A stretch of DNA of 11,469 nucleotides from Syntrophaceae bacterium UBA5764 (lineage in GTDB: Bacteria > Desulfobacterota > Syntrophia > Syntrophales > Smithellaceae), in NCBI GenBank assembly GCA_002418825.1, contig DIEW01000055.1, positions 33,861 through 45,329 of the forward strand, written 5' to 3'. Below are positions 4,946 to 11,469 of this stretch, piece after piece; position 1 is the stretch's first letter; each line of letters opens with the position of its first letter. The position numbers and the translations under genes are program-made. The notes under the pieces are model-generated. The model did no database searches and had not been told where the DNA came from. It was given only the letters and a program-made list of their open reading frames with translations.

Positions 4946-7573
4946 TTAATCTTTTATTTTATTTTTTAACTCGTTCAATTTGTTGAGCGCTTCCAGTGGT
5001 GACATTGAGGTTATATCGATATTTTTTAGTTCGGCGATAACCTCGTCCTCTTTTTCCACAAACAAACTCATTTGCGGGTTAATTATTTTCCCTCCCGCCG
5101 CGCCGCGCGCTATGCGGGGCATGCCGATTTCATCAAACTCTCCTTTTTCCAGATTGCGCAGGATTTCCTTGGCGCGCCTGATGACTTCCCGCGGCACGCC
5201 GGCGATGCGCGCCACTTCGATACCGTAACTGCGGCTGGTACCGCCTTCCATAATCTTGCGCAGAAAAACAATTTTTTCGCCCCATTCTTTCACGGCGATG
5301 TTATAATTTTTCACGCCGTTTTTCGTTGCCGTCAGATCCGTCAACTGATGATAGTGAGTGGCAAACAAGGAGCGCACTCCCGTCTGGTGCAAATCGTGGA
5401 TATATTCGGCTACCGCCCAGGCGATGCTCAAGCCATCGAACGTGGAAGTTCCCCTTCCCACTTCATCAATGATCACCAGCGACCGCGACGTGGCATTCTT
5501 GAGAATCTGCGCGGTTTCCGTCATTTCCACCATAAATGTACTCTGGCCCTTGACCAGACTGTCAGAGGCGCCGATGCGCGTGAAGATTTTATCCGCCACG
5601 CCAATTTTCGCGCGGGCAGCCGGCACAAAACTGCCCATCTGCGCCATCAACACAATCAGCGCGACCTGTCGGATGTAGGTGGATTTACCGGCCATGTTTG
5701 GCCCCGTAATGATAAGCAACCTGTTTCCCTGCAAGTCCAAAAGCGTGTCATTGGGCACAAAGCTTTCCTTCTTCAATGACACCTCCACCATGGGATGGCG
5801 GCCATCTTTGATTTCTATAACATCGTCATCGGTGATTTCTGGACAGACATAGCGGTATTTTTCGGCAACCTCGGCCAGTGCGCCCAAGGCGTCAAAATCC
5901 GCGAGCAGTGACGAATTTTTTTGGATTTCGCCTATATCCTCACCGATTTTTTCTCGCAAAGAAACAAAAAGCTCCTGCTCCCGCTGATTTATTTTTTCTT
6001 CGGCGTTGAGCACGGTCTGCTCGAACTCCTTCAATTCCTGATTGATGTAACGTTCCGCGTTGACCAGCGTCTGCTTTCTTATATAGGACTCAGGAACCAG
6101 ATGCGCGTTGGCTTTGGTAACCTCGATATAATAACCGAAGATATTGTTAAATCCGACCTTCAGAGAATTTATTCCTGTTTTCTGCCTTTCGGTGTTTTCC
6201 AGCGCGGCAATCCATTTTTTGCCGTCACGGCTGATCGATCTTAACTTATCGAGCTCTTCGTCGTAACCAGCAGCAATGAAACCTCCCTCCTGCGTGCGCG
6301 GTGGGGGATTCTCAGTAATTGCCCGCCCGATTAAATCCACCACATTCGGCATTTCCTGCAGGCCTTCTCGTAAATCGCGAAGCAGCGGCGCCGTAAAATC
6401 ATCCAGCATACTTTTTATTTTGGGAATGCCAGCCAGTGATGTTTTCAGGGCAACCAGATCGCGCGGAGTGGACAGCTTCAAAGCCACACGGCCGGCAAGC
6501 CGTTCCAGGTCGTAAATTTCAGAAAAAGCTTTGCGCAGGTTTAGCCGCGCGATATAATTTTCTTTAATCTCAGACACCGCACCCAGGCGCGAACGAATTT
6601 TCTCCACATCCACCAGTGGATAATTGAGCCACCAGCGCAGGCGCCTAGCGCCCATCGGCGTGAGCGTTTCATTGAGGAGAGAAAAAAGAGCACCGGCCCT
6701 CGTGTTATCCTGAATCGTCACAAACAACTCCAGATTGCGCCGGGCTGTTTCGTCAAGAATGAGATAATTTTCCGGCCTGTACCATTTAATCTTGTTAATA
6801 TGCTGCGGACGGATTTTCTGTGTCTCGTCCACATAGCGCAAAATCGCCGCCGCCGCCCGGAGGGACGCCGGTTTTACCTTCAAACCCGCTTCTTCCAGAA
6901 TGCCGGAAAAATCATCGTCTAAAACGTGGCCGGCACTCTGCGGCGTGAAATATTCATTTGCCTGAAAATTAATCGTTCCCGCCGGCATCCGTTCTTTTAA
7001 TGTTTCCACGAGTAATTTATCGGGGAAGGCAAAAGGCAGGATTAATTCTTTGAACTCCAGACCTGCGCAGGCCAGAAGAAGCGAATCGCTGTCGGAAAAC
7101 TCGCTCACCTGAAATTCTCCGGTGGAAATATCCAGGAAGGCAAGACCGAATCCGTTTTTATCAATACAGATGCCGGCCAGATAGTTGTTTTCCCCAACGG
7201 CAAGATTTTCCTCTTCCAGAACAAGACCGGGAGTAATCACCCTGATGACTTCCCGCTTGACAATTCCCTTGGCCAGTTTCGGATCTTCCACCTGCTCGCA
7301 TACCGCCACTTTAAATCCCTTCTCAACAAGCTTGGCGATATAAGAAGCGGCAGCGTGATAGGGAAAGCCGCAAAGCGGCACGCTGTCCTCTTTTCCTTTG
7401 TTGCGCGAGGTCAGGGTGATTTCCAGGATGGGCGCGACGGTTTGCGCGTCTTCGAAAAACAATTCATAAAAATCGCCCATGCGGTAAAGCAAGATGCAGT
7501 CGGGATATTTCTGTTTGATTTCCACATACTGCTTCATCGCTGGAGTGAGATTCAGCTCTACGGCTGGCGCCAT
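4946..7573 (-). CDS. mutS: DNA mismatch repair protein MutS
   Basis: 875 aa, normal full length for MutS. The N-terminal mismatch-binding domain holds the Phe-X-Glu wedge in GDFYELF (F35, E37), the residues that stack on and contact the mispaired base. Connector, core and clamp regions follow. The C-terminal ATPase has Walker A GPNMAGKST (624-632), IIDEVGRGTSTFDG with the catalytic-site D703/E704, and FATHYHQL with the conserved H740. QMSLF (834-838) near the end fits the beta-clamp binding motif, and the tail PLEALNKLNELK matches the conserved C-terminus. It works with MutL after replication. The ATG at 7573 has AAAGGAG 10 nt upstream, and the coding region overlaps the end of the preceding membrane-protein gene by 16 bp, so they are probably translated from one mRNA. 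No mutL is in the window. Confidence 0.98.
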   Translation of the reverse strand: MAPAVELNLTPAMKQYVEIKQKYPDCILLYRMGDFYELFFEDAQTVAPILEITLTSRNKGKEDSVPLCGFPYHAAASYIAKLVEKGFKVAVCEQVEDPKLAKGIVKREVIRVITPGLVLEEENLAVGENNYLAGICIDKNGFGLAFLDISTGEFQVSEFSDSDSLLLACAGLEFKELILPFAFPDKLLVETLKERMPAGTINFQANEYFTPQSAGHVLDDDFSGILEEAGLKVKPASLRAAAAILRYVDETQKIRPQHINKIKWYRPENYLILDETARRNLELFVTIQDNTRAGALFSLLNETLTPMGARRLRWWLNYPLVDVEKIRSRLGAVSEIKENYIARLNLRKAFSEIYDLERLAGRVALKLSTPRDLVALKTSLAGIPKIKSMLDDFTAPLLRDLREGLQEMPNVVDLIGRAITENPPPRTQEGGFIAAGYDEELDKLRSISRDGKKWIAALENTERQKTGINSLKVGFNNIFGYYIEVTKANAHLVPESYIRKQTLVNAERYINQELKEFEQTVLNAEEKINQREQELFVSLREKIGEDIGEIQKNSSLLADFDALGALAEVAEKYRYVCPEITDDDVIEIKDGRHPMVEVSLKKESFVPNDTLLDLQGNRLLIITGPNMAGKSTYIRQVALIVLMAQMGSFVPAARAKIGVADKIFTRIGASDSLVKGQSTFMVEMTETAQILKNATSRSLVIIDEVGRGTSTFDGLSIAWAVAEYIHDLHQTGVRSLFATHYHQLTDLTATKNGVKNYNIAVKEWGEKIVFLRKIMEGGTSRSYGIEVARIAGVPREVIRRAKEILRNLEKGEFDEIGMPRIARGAAGGKIINPQMSLFVEKEDEVIAELKNIDITSMSPLEALNKLNELKNKIKD

Positions 7574-7971
7574 TTGTCGTCATCTCCTTTTTTCATGTCG
7601 ATATAATCCGGATTTTGCGGTTTTTCAACTTTATGATGCACGATAAAATGATTCGCCAGCCAGCTGACAAGACTGATAATCAGAGCGCCGACAAAAGCGA
7701 CAAGAAACCCCTTAACTTCGAAGCCGCTAATCATATATGCGACCAGTTGCAGCAAAAAAGCGTTAATGAAGAAAGTGAATATACCCAGCGTCAGTATATT
7801 CAGGGGAAGGGTAAAAATAATCAGCACCGGTTTGATGAAGACATTGATTAGTCCCAGAATGGCGGCGGCAAATATCGCCGTAAAAACGGACTCAACCGTT
7901 ATACCGGGCACCACCCAGGAGGCCAGTAAAATAGCCGCGGTAATGATAAGCCAGCGCGTTATGATTAACAT
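7558..7971 (-). CDS. Small four-helix membrane protein, YvlD / 'phage holin family 4' type
   Basis: 137 aa with four predicted membrane helices (about 3-21, 29-50, 55-80 and 87-108) and a short charged, probably cytoplasmic, tail. The pattern of GLINVFIKPVLIIFTLPLNILTLG followed by a third helix and GALIISLVSW is typical of the widespread YvlD family (PF04020, also called mycobacterial four-TMS phage holin). Despite that name there is no sign of a phage here. The function of the family is not established; links to envelope stress are reported for some members. A good Shine-Dalgarno (AGGAG) precedes the ATG. The 3' end overlaps mutS by 16 bp, and the gene lies 45 bp after the OmpV-like gene, so it is probably part of the same leftward transcription unit. 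Confidence 0.85.
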   Translation of the reverse strand: MLIITRWLIITAAILLASWVVPGITVESVFTAIFAAAILGLINVFIKPVLIIFTLPLNILTLGIFTFFINAFLLQLVAYMISGFEVKGFLVAFVGALIISLVSWLANHFIVHHKVEKPQNPDYIDMKKGDDDKWRQP

Positions 7972-8016
7972 CGTTTATCCACTCCTGAATTCCTGAAATT
8001 ATCCCTTTGTTTTTAC

Positions 8017-8859
8017 TTAATCGGCGTTGATTGTATCTTGCGATTTTAGAAACACCCAGGAAACGCTGACACCGCTCATGATGGATGTCTGAGTTTTCAC
8101 CAGCGGGCTGTTCTCGAACACCGCTCCGTCGAGAAAGTCAGCACTGACAAAAGCATTAAACTTGAACTGCTTGTAGGATTTACTCAAACCAACGGTAAGA
8201 ATTGTGCCGCTGTACCCTCCGCCCGCGTCATAAGCCAGACGCCACGGCAGTGCATAAACAGGTTCCACCATGTAGTAATAATCGTGATAGCCTCCGTCGG
8301 CAAACATAGGACCCAACGAAACCCCCAATCGCAGGCCGGTGTGGGGAATAATGTCCCCTTTCTCAAAATTCAGACGCGGGCTGATCACCCAGCCTTCGTG
8401 GGCAACGGATTCAAAATCCGTGGAAAAAACAGCGCGCACGGGCAAAAGCAGCTTCAAACTATATTGTTTTTGACGACTCTCCAGCAGAGTGATATCCAGG
8501 GCCGGGCCCACTTCAAACGTCGCATCCAAATCCTCCATAAAGGTGCGGGCGGAGTTTTTGCTGCTTTTGACCGGAACAGAACCATAAATGCTCACATCCA
8601 GCAGAATACGGTCGGTTTTAAAAACCTTTCCGGAAATTTTTTGCCTGTCCACCTTTATGATATCGCCGCGGTAAACAAAATACGGGTAAGGAAGAACGTA
8701 AAAACTGCTTTCATCGGAGCCACGGTAGTCAGGCATGTAAAGCAAACCCACACCCATGCCCAATTCCCAAAGAGGCTTTTCCTCTTGTCCGAAACTGATT
8801 CCCGGCGGGAAAAAAAGAATCATCGCCATAATAATTGTTATCGTCCGTCGGAGATTCAT
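8017..8859 (-). CDS. MipA/OmpV family outer-membrane beta-barrel protein
   Basis: 280 aa. A signal peptide spans 1-24 (basic MNLRR, hydrophobic core, cleavage after SFG). The mature start, WELGMGVGLLYMPDYRGSDE followed by YVLPYPYFVYRGD, is the hallmark of the MipA/OmpV family. Alternating hydrophobic/polar strands run through the rest of the protein, consistent with a small beta-barrel in the outer membrane. MipA in E. coli scaffolds murein synthesis/hydrolysis enzymes, and OmpV-like proteins act as porins or adhesins; which applies here is unknown. The last strand (MSGVSVSWVF) would normally end at an aromatic residue at the C-terminus; here nine further residues (LKSQDTINAD region) follow. 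A Shine-Dalgarno GGAG lies before the ATG. It sits between rubrerythrin and the YvlD-type gene, 42 and 45 bp away, with no visible terminator. Confidence 0.88.
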   Translation of the reverse strand: MNLRRTITIIMAMILFFPPGISFGQEEKPLWELGMGVGLLYMPDYRGSDESSFYVLPYPYFVYRGDIIKVDRQKISGKVFKTDRILLDVSIYGSVPVKSSKNSARTFMEDLDATFEVGPALDITLLESRQKQYSLKLLLPVRAVFSTDFESVAHEGWVISPRLNFEKGDIIPHTGLRLGVSLGPMFADGGYHDYYYMVEPVYALPWRLAYDAGGGYSGTILTVGLSKSYKQFKFNAFVSADFLDGAVFENSPLVKTQTSIMSGVSVSWVFLKSQDTINAD

Positions 8860-8901
8860 CTTTTACTCCAAAAATTAACCTCGCTGTAAAACAGATCCCG
8901 C

Positions 8902-9402
8902 CTATTTATCAAAAGGTACAAACTGTTCCTTTTTCGCGCCGCACACCGGGCATTCGTCAGGCAACACCCCATCGGCAACATATCCGCAAATCTTACACAC
9001 GTAATAATCCGTTTCCCTTTCTTCCATGAAGTGCGACATGGCCTGCTTGTAAAGTTTGGCGTGCGTTTCCTCCACATCCCTGCTCTGACTGAAATGAGCA
9101 ACCGCTTCTTTCTCGCCCGCCGCTTCCGCGAGCTTTACAAACTTGTCATAGGCTACTTCCGCCACCTGCTTTTCCGATTCAAAACTTTCTGCCAGGTTTT
9201 CTTCGGTGCTTTTAATTTCTTTGAGCACGCGCAAAGCGCGCGCGCCGTGAATTTCTTCCGAAAAGGCAATCACGTTAAAGAGCTTGGCCATCTGTTTATA
9301 CCCTTCGGACTCAGCTTTCTGCGCGTACACTTTCAGGCGAAGAGCCGCCTTGGCTTCGCCCACATACGCCATATTCAGGGCACTACGAATTTTTTCGTCC
9401 AT
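8902..9402 (-). CDS. rbr: Rubrerythrin
   Basis: 166 aa in the classic order of a ferritin-like diiron four-helix domain (about 1-125) followed by a rubredoxin domain (about 131-166). Diiron candidates are E16 in the first helix, the E49-x-x-H52 pair in SEEIHG and the E-x-x-H pair in DVEETHAK (E111/H114). The third-helix ligands are less clear, with E75, E77 and E82 as candidates. The C-terminal domain carries the Fe(Cys)4 set C136, C139, C151 and C154. Rubrerythrin reduces H2O2 to water in the cytoplasm of anaerobes, taking electrons from rubredoxin. The rubredoxin gene lies 40 bp upstream on the same strand and the flavodiiron protein gene before that, forming one oxygen-defence unit. AGGAG precedes the ATG. 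Confidence 0.95.
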   Translation of the reverse strand: MDEKIRSALNMAYVGEAKAALRLKVYAQKAESEGYKQMAKLFNVIAFSEEIHGARALRVLKEIKSTEENLAESFESEKQVAEVAYDKFVKLAEAAGEKEAVAHFSQSRDVEETHAKLYKQAMSHFMEERETDYYVCKICGYVADGVLPDECPVCGAKKEQFVPFDK

Positions 9403-9442
9403 GCGCGTATCTCCTAATAATTTTTATTAACCAAATTATATG

Positions 9443-9601
9443 CTATTCCGGCGCAAATTCATCCTTGGACGCGCCGCACACCGGACAAGTCCAATCATCG
9501 GGCAAACCCTCAAACGCCGTACCGCGCGCTATCCCTCCGTCCGGATCGCCCTTATCCGGATCATAAACATAACCGCATATTCCACAAACATACTTCTTCA
9601 T
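9443..9601 (-). CDS. Rubredoxin
   Basis: 52 aa, standard rubredoxin size, starting MKKYVCGICGYVYDP and ending in TAG. The single iron is held by C6-x2-C9 and C39-x2-C42 (CPVCG). The aromatic core residues Y4, Y11, Y13, F30, W37 and F49 are all present, as is the conserved GxxFExLPDDWxCP stretch. It is a small cytoplasmic one-electron carrier. Here it should feed electrons to the flavodiiron protein encoded 21 bp upstream and to rubrerythrin encoded 40 bp downstream. AGGAGG lies 5 nt before the ATG. The gene is easily missed because of its size, but the protein is unmistakable. Confidence 0.97.
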   Translation of the reverse strand: MKKYVCGICGYVYDPDKGDPDGGIARGTAFEGLPDDWTCPVCGASKDEFAPE

Positions 9602-9622
9602 TTCTTCCTCCTGATTCTTTTC

Positions 9623-10834
9623 TCAGTTAGCACCCATTCTCTTTCTCAACTCCGCCGCTATCGTTTTGCCCAAATCATAACATATCTTCAACGCTCCTTC
9701 GTTGGGAGCGTTGCGCACAGATACAGACGGCGCCGCTATTTCCACTTTCATTTCTTTCAAAACCGCTTCCAGATCCCTGACGCCTTCGCCGCTCCAGCCA
9801 AAGGAACCAAAAGCCGCTCCGATAAGATTGGCCGGTTTCAGTCCTCTGAGATAGGTTGTCACGTCAGCCATTTGCGGCAGCATGTTGTTGTTGAGCGTGG
9901 ACGAACCGAGAATCAGCGCGCCGGCATCCAGCACCTCATAAGCCGCCTGACTGCGATGAAAATCATTCATGGAAACAAGACCGACCTTTACTCCCGCTTC
10001 CGCCAGGGATTCGCTGATCGCTCGGGCCATTTTTTCCGTGGAATGCCACATTGTGGCATAAAGCACAACGGCTTTATTCGTCGGTTTTTGCGCCGCCCAC
10101 TTTTTATAAAGGTCGATAATCCATCCGAGCTGTTTGCGCCAGATGGGTCCGTGGTCAGGAGCAATAATTTTTATCTTCCAGTTTGTTGACGCCACTTTTC
10201 CCAGCGTTTTGAGCACTATAGCCGAATAAGGCAATACGATGTTGGCATAATATGTGGCCGCTTCGTATTCCAGCAGGGACTGAGGAAGTTCATCGTCAAA
10301 GCGCTCCAGCGTGGCCAGATGCATGCCGAAAGCATCCTGAGAAAACAACAGCTCTTCTTCGGCCAGATAAGTGAACATGGAATCCGGCCAGTGAATCATG
10401 CGTGTTTCCATAAAAGTCAGATTCATGTTGCCCAGGCTCACTGTTTCTCCGTCCTTGACCGGAATGATTTCCTGTTGACCGTGATACAATTCCTTGAGCG
10501 TTTTCACGCCGATGGCGGACGCAAAAACTTTCCGCGGCTTAATCAAGTCCACTACTTCCATCAGGCACCCGCTGTGATCCATTTCGGAGTGGTTGGAAAT
10601 GATGTACTTTATCTGCGAAAGGTCAATAACGGATTTTATACGGGAGAGCATTTCTTCTTTAAACGGCGCTTTAACGGCATCAATCAGCGTGACCTCATCC
10701 GCCATAATCAGATACGCATTGTAGGTGCTACCCTGCGGTGTGGTATAGCCATGAAAATCGCGAATCCCCCAGTCAATGGCGCCCACCCAGTAAACTTTAT
10801 CAGTTACTCTTACTGCCGAATAAATATTTTTCAT
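9623..10834 (-). CDS. Flavodiiron protein (rubredoxin:oxygen oxidoreductase, A-type flavoprotein)
   Basis: 403 aa, the normal length of a class A flavodiiron protein. The N-terminal metallo-beta-lactamase-like domain (about 1-250) keeps every diiron ligand: H82, E84, D86 and H87 in NHSEMDHSG, H148 in MIHWPDSM, D167 in FSQDAFG and H228 in PDHGP. The flavodoxin domain (about 254-400) begins with AVVLYATMWHSTEKMA, the FMN-phosphate loop, and continues with GSSTLNNNMLP and GSFGWSGEG. The enzyme reduces O2 (or NO) to water (or N2O) in the cytoplasm with electrons from rubredoxin, whose gene follows 21 bp downstream. H148 is kept, as in fully active O2 reductases. The choice between O2 and NO cannot be read from sequence. 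The start has AGGTGAGGAG close before the ATG. Known names are roo, fprA and norV; none is assigned here. Confidence 0.96.
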   Translation of the reverse strand: MKNIYSAVRVTDKVYWVGAIDWGIRDFHGYTTPQGSTYNAYLIMADEVTLIDAVKAPFKEEMLSRIKSVIDLSQIKYIISNHSEMDHSGCLMEVVDLIKPRKVFASAIGVKTLKELYHGQQEIIPVKDGETVSLGNMNLTFMETRMIHWPDSMFTYLAEEELLFSQDAFGMHLATLERFDDELPQSLLEYEAATYYANIVLPYSAIVLKTLGKVASTNWKIKIIAPDHGPIWRKQLGWIIDLYKKWAAQKPTNKAVVLYATMWHSTEKMARAISESLAEAGVKVGLVSMNDFHRSQAAYEVLDAGALILGSSTLNNNMLPQMADVTTYLRGLKPANLIGAAFGSFGWSGEGVRDLEAVLKEMKVEIAAPSVSVRNAPNEGALKICYDLGKTIAAELRKRMGAN

Positions 10835-10865
10835 CTCCTCACCTCTAAATTTACTTCGGGATTCT

Positions 10866-10893
10866 AATATATATTCTAACCCGTGCGCGTCAA
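10866..10893 (-). promoter_or_regulatory. Candidate promoter of the flavodiiron-rubredoxin-rubrerythrin unit
   Basis: On the minus strand, TTGACG (10893-10888) and TATATT (10871-10866) are 16 bp apart, each matching 5 of 6 consensus bases. The predicted start near 10859 would give a leader of about 25 nt. It lies in the 66-bp gap after iorB. A 7-bp direct repeat, ATTCTAA on the plus strand at 10861-10867 and 10873-10879, overlaps the -10 box and could be an operator. Confidence 0.5.
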
Positions 10894-10900
10894 TGGCAGT

Positions 10901-11469
10901 TTAAATCATTTTCGCGCCCGCGTCAAAAGCCGCGAGATTTACGCCGCGTTTATCCGCGGCAACACTTTTATTTATCTCCCCCTCGAAAGCGTGCCGGTCA
11001 ATCGGCAGTAACTCCGTTTGCACCAACGCACCAATCATCACAATATTGCTCAAAACCGAATTCCCCATTCCCATCGCGACGGATGTCGCGTCAATCATCC
11101 AGCTTTTCGCCGTAAGTTTTTTAAAAATGCTTTTTATTTTTTGTTCATGGGGATAATCGTAATCACCAGTAATCACCCCGATGGGATATACCACGCGGCT
11201 GTTGGACAGAACCGCAACACCGGGATTGCCCCAGCGCGATAAAACACGCAGTGCTTCGGACGGCTCCAATGCCATAACAATATCCGCCTGACCAAAGGGA
11301 ATCTGCGGACTCCAGGCTGATTTTTGGGAAACGCGCAGATGACTCATTACCGAGCCGCCGCGCTGCGACATGCCAAAAGTCTCCCCGATGGTCACGTAAA
11401 AACCTTTTGCCACCAGCATGCCCGCCAAAACACGCGAAGCCATGACATTGCCCTGCCCGCCGACGCCGG
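10901..11469 (-). CDS. iorB: Indolepyruvate:ferredoxin oxidoreductase beta subunit (2-oxoacid oxidoreductase gamma-type domain), 5' end outside window
   Basis: 189 codons are visible. The frame stays open past the first internal ATG (11443) to the window edge, reading GVGGQGNV there, so the true start lies a little beyond. The glycine-rich GxGGQG start, ETFGMSQRGGSVMSHLRVS and the long C-terminal region with GMGNSVLSNIVMIGAL identify the pyruvate/2-oxoacid:ferredoxin oxidoreductase gamma family in the stand-alone IorB form. With the IorA subunit, presumably encoded just upstream outside the window, it oxidises aryl pyruvates from aromatic amino acids (or makes them in reverse) to aryl-acetyl-CoA, reducing ferredoxin. 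Other 2-oxoacid oxidoreductase gamma subunits are possible but fit less well. The TAA stop lies 66 bp before the flavodiiron gene. Confidence 0.85.
   Translation of the reverse strand, partial: GVGGQGNVMASRVLAGMLVAKGFYVTIGETFGMSQRGGSVMSHLRVSQKSAWSPQIPFGQADIVMALEPSEALRVLSRWGNPGVAVLSNSRVVYPIGVITGDYDYPHEQKIKSIFKKLTAKSWMIDATSVAMGMGNSVLSNIVMIGALVQTELLPIDRHAFEGEINKSVAADKRGVNLAAFDAGAKMI

Noticed and set aside
4921..4946. Possible terminator between the flavodoxin and mutS stops (AAAAATT...AATTTTT)
   Set aside because: The stem is only A-T pairs with a 12-nt loop; too weak to call in such AT-rich sequence.
5072..5779. A 235-codon open frame on the plus strand inside mutS
   Set aside because: It is antisense to the MutS ATPase domain, which has all its motifs; the translated sequence resembles no family and is rich in His/Arg as expected of a reverse-strand shadow.
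7558..7971. Phage holin, suggesting a prophage remnant
   Set aside because: The protein fits the chromosomal YvlD family, and no lysin, integrase or other phage gene is nearby; the family name is misleading.
9536..9562. Repeated TCCGGATC and TTATCCGGAT resembling the enhancer half-sites
   Set aside because: They encode the Asp-Pro-Asp repeats of rubredoxin and do not form the GGATA-N5-TATCC dyad.
9440..10189. A 249-codon plus-strand open frame across rubredoxin and the flavodiiron gene
   Set aside because: It is antisense to two proteins with complete metal-ligand sets, and its composition (many Arg, His, Phe) is that of a shadow frame.

Overview
The window looks like a chromosomal segment from an anaerobic, Gram-negative bacterium, most likely a syntrophic or sulfate-reducing-type deltaproteobacterium (Desulfobacterota, Syntrophales-like). 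That assignment is inference. It rests on an indolepyruvate:ferredoxin oxidoreductase subunit, a complete flavodiiron protein/rubredoxin/rubrerythrin set, a MipA/OmpV outer-membrane protein and a sigma-54 two-component system. No mobile element, CRISPR array, tRNA or rRNA was seen, and gene density is high. The longest gap between genes is 210 bp.

Left part (1-4160). The 3' end of a 3-isopropylmalate dehydrogenase gene (leuB) converges on a two-gene operon read leftward: a membrane sensor histidine kinase followed by an NtrC-type response regulator. Divergent from the kinase is a gene for a secreted ZraP/Spy-like protein. The 210-bp region between them holds two 17-bp palindromes spaced 32 bp centre to centre, then a near-perfect -24/-12 sigma-54 promoter. 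This is a self-contained envelope or metal stress circuit laid out like enterobacterial ZraP-ZraSR: the kinase senses in the periplasm, the regulator binds the palindromes, and sigma-54 polymerase makes the periplasmic chaperone-like protein.

Middle (4161-7573). A strong hairpin terminator ends the ZraP-like gene. The -35 box of a good sigma-70-type promoter overlaps its right arm. That promoter would start transcription almost exactly at the ATG of the next gene, an unusual flavodoxin (HemG-like fold) with an N-terminal export or anchor sequence. This gene converges on mutS.

Right part (4946-11469) is all read leftward: iorB (5' end outside the window), flavodiiron protein, rubredoxin (52 aa), rubrerythrin, MipA/OmpV barrel, a small four-helix YvlD-type membrane protein and mutS. 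From the flavodiiron protein to mutS the gaps are 21-45 bp, or an overlap of 16 bp, with no evident terminators, so these six genes may form one transcription unit. A candidate promoter lies just upstream of the flavodiiron gene. Flavodiiron protein, rubredoxin and rubrerythrin make a standard anaerobe pathway that reduces O2 to water and H2O2 to water with electrons passed through rubredoxin. MutS downstream would add repair of replication mismatches.
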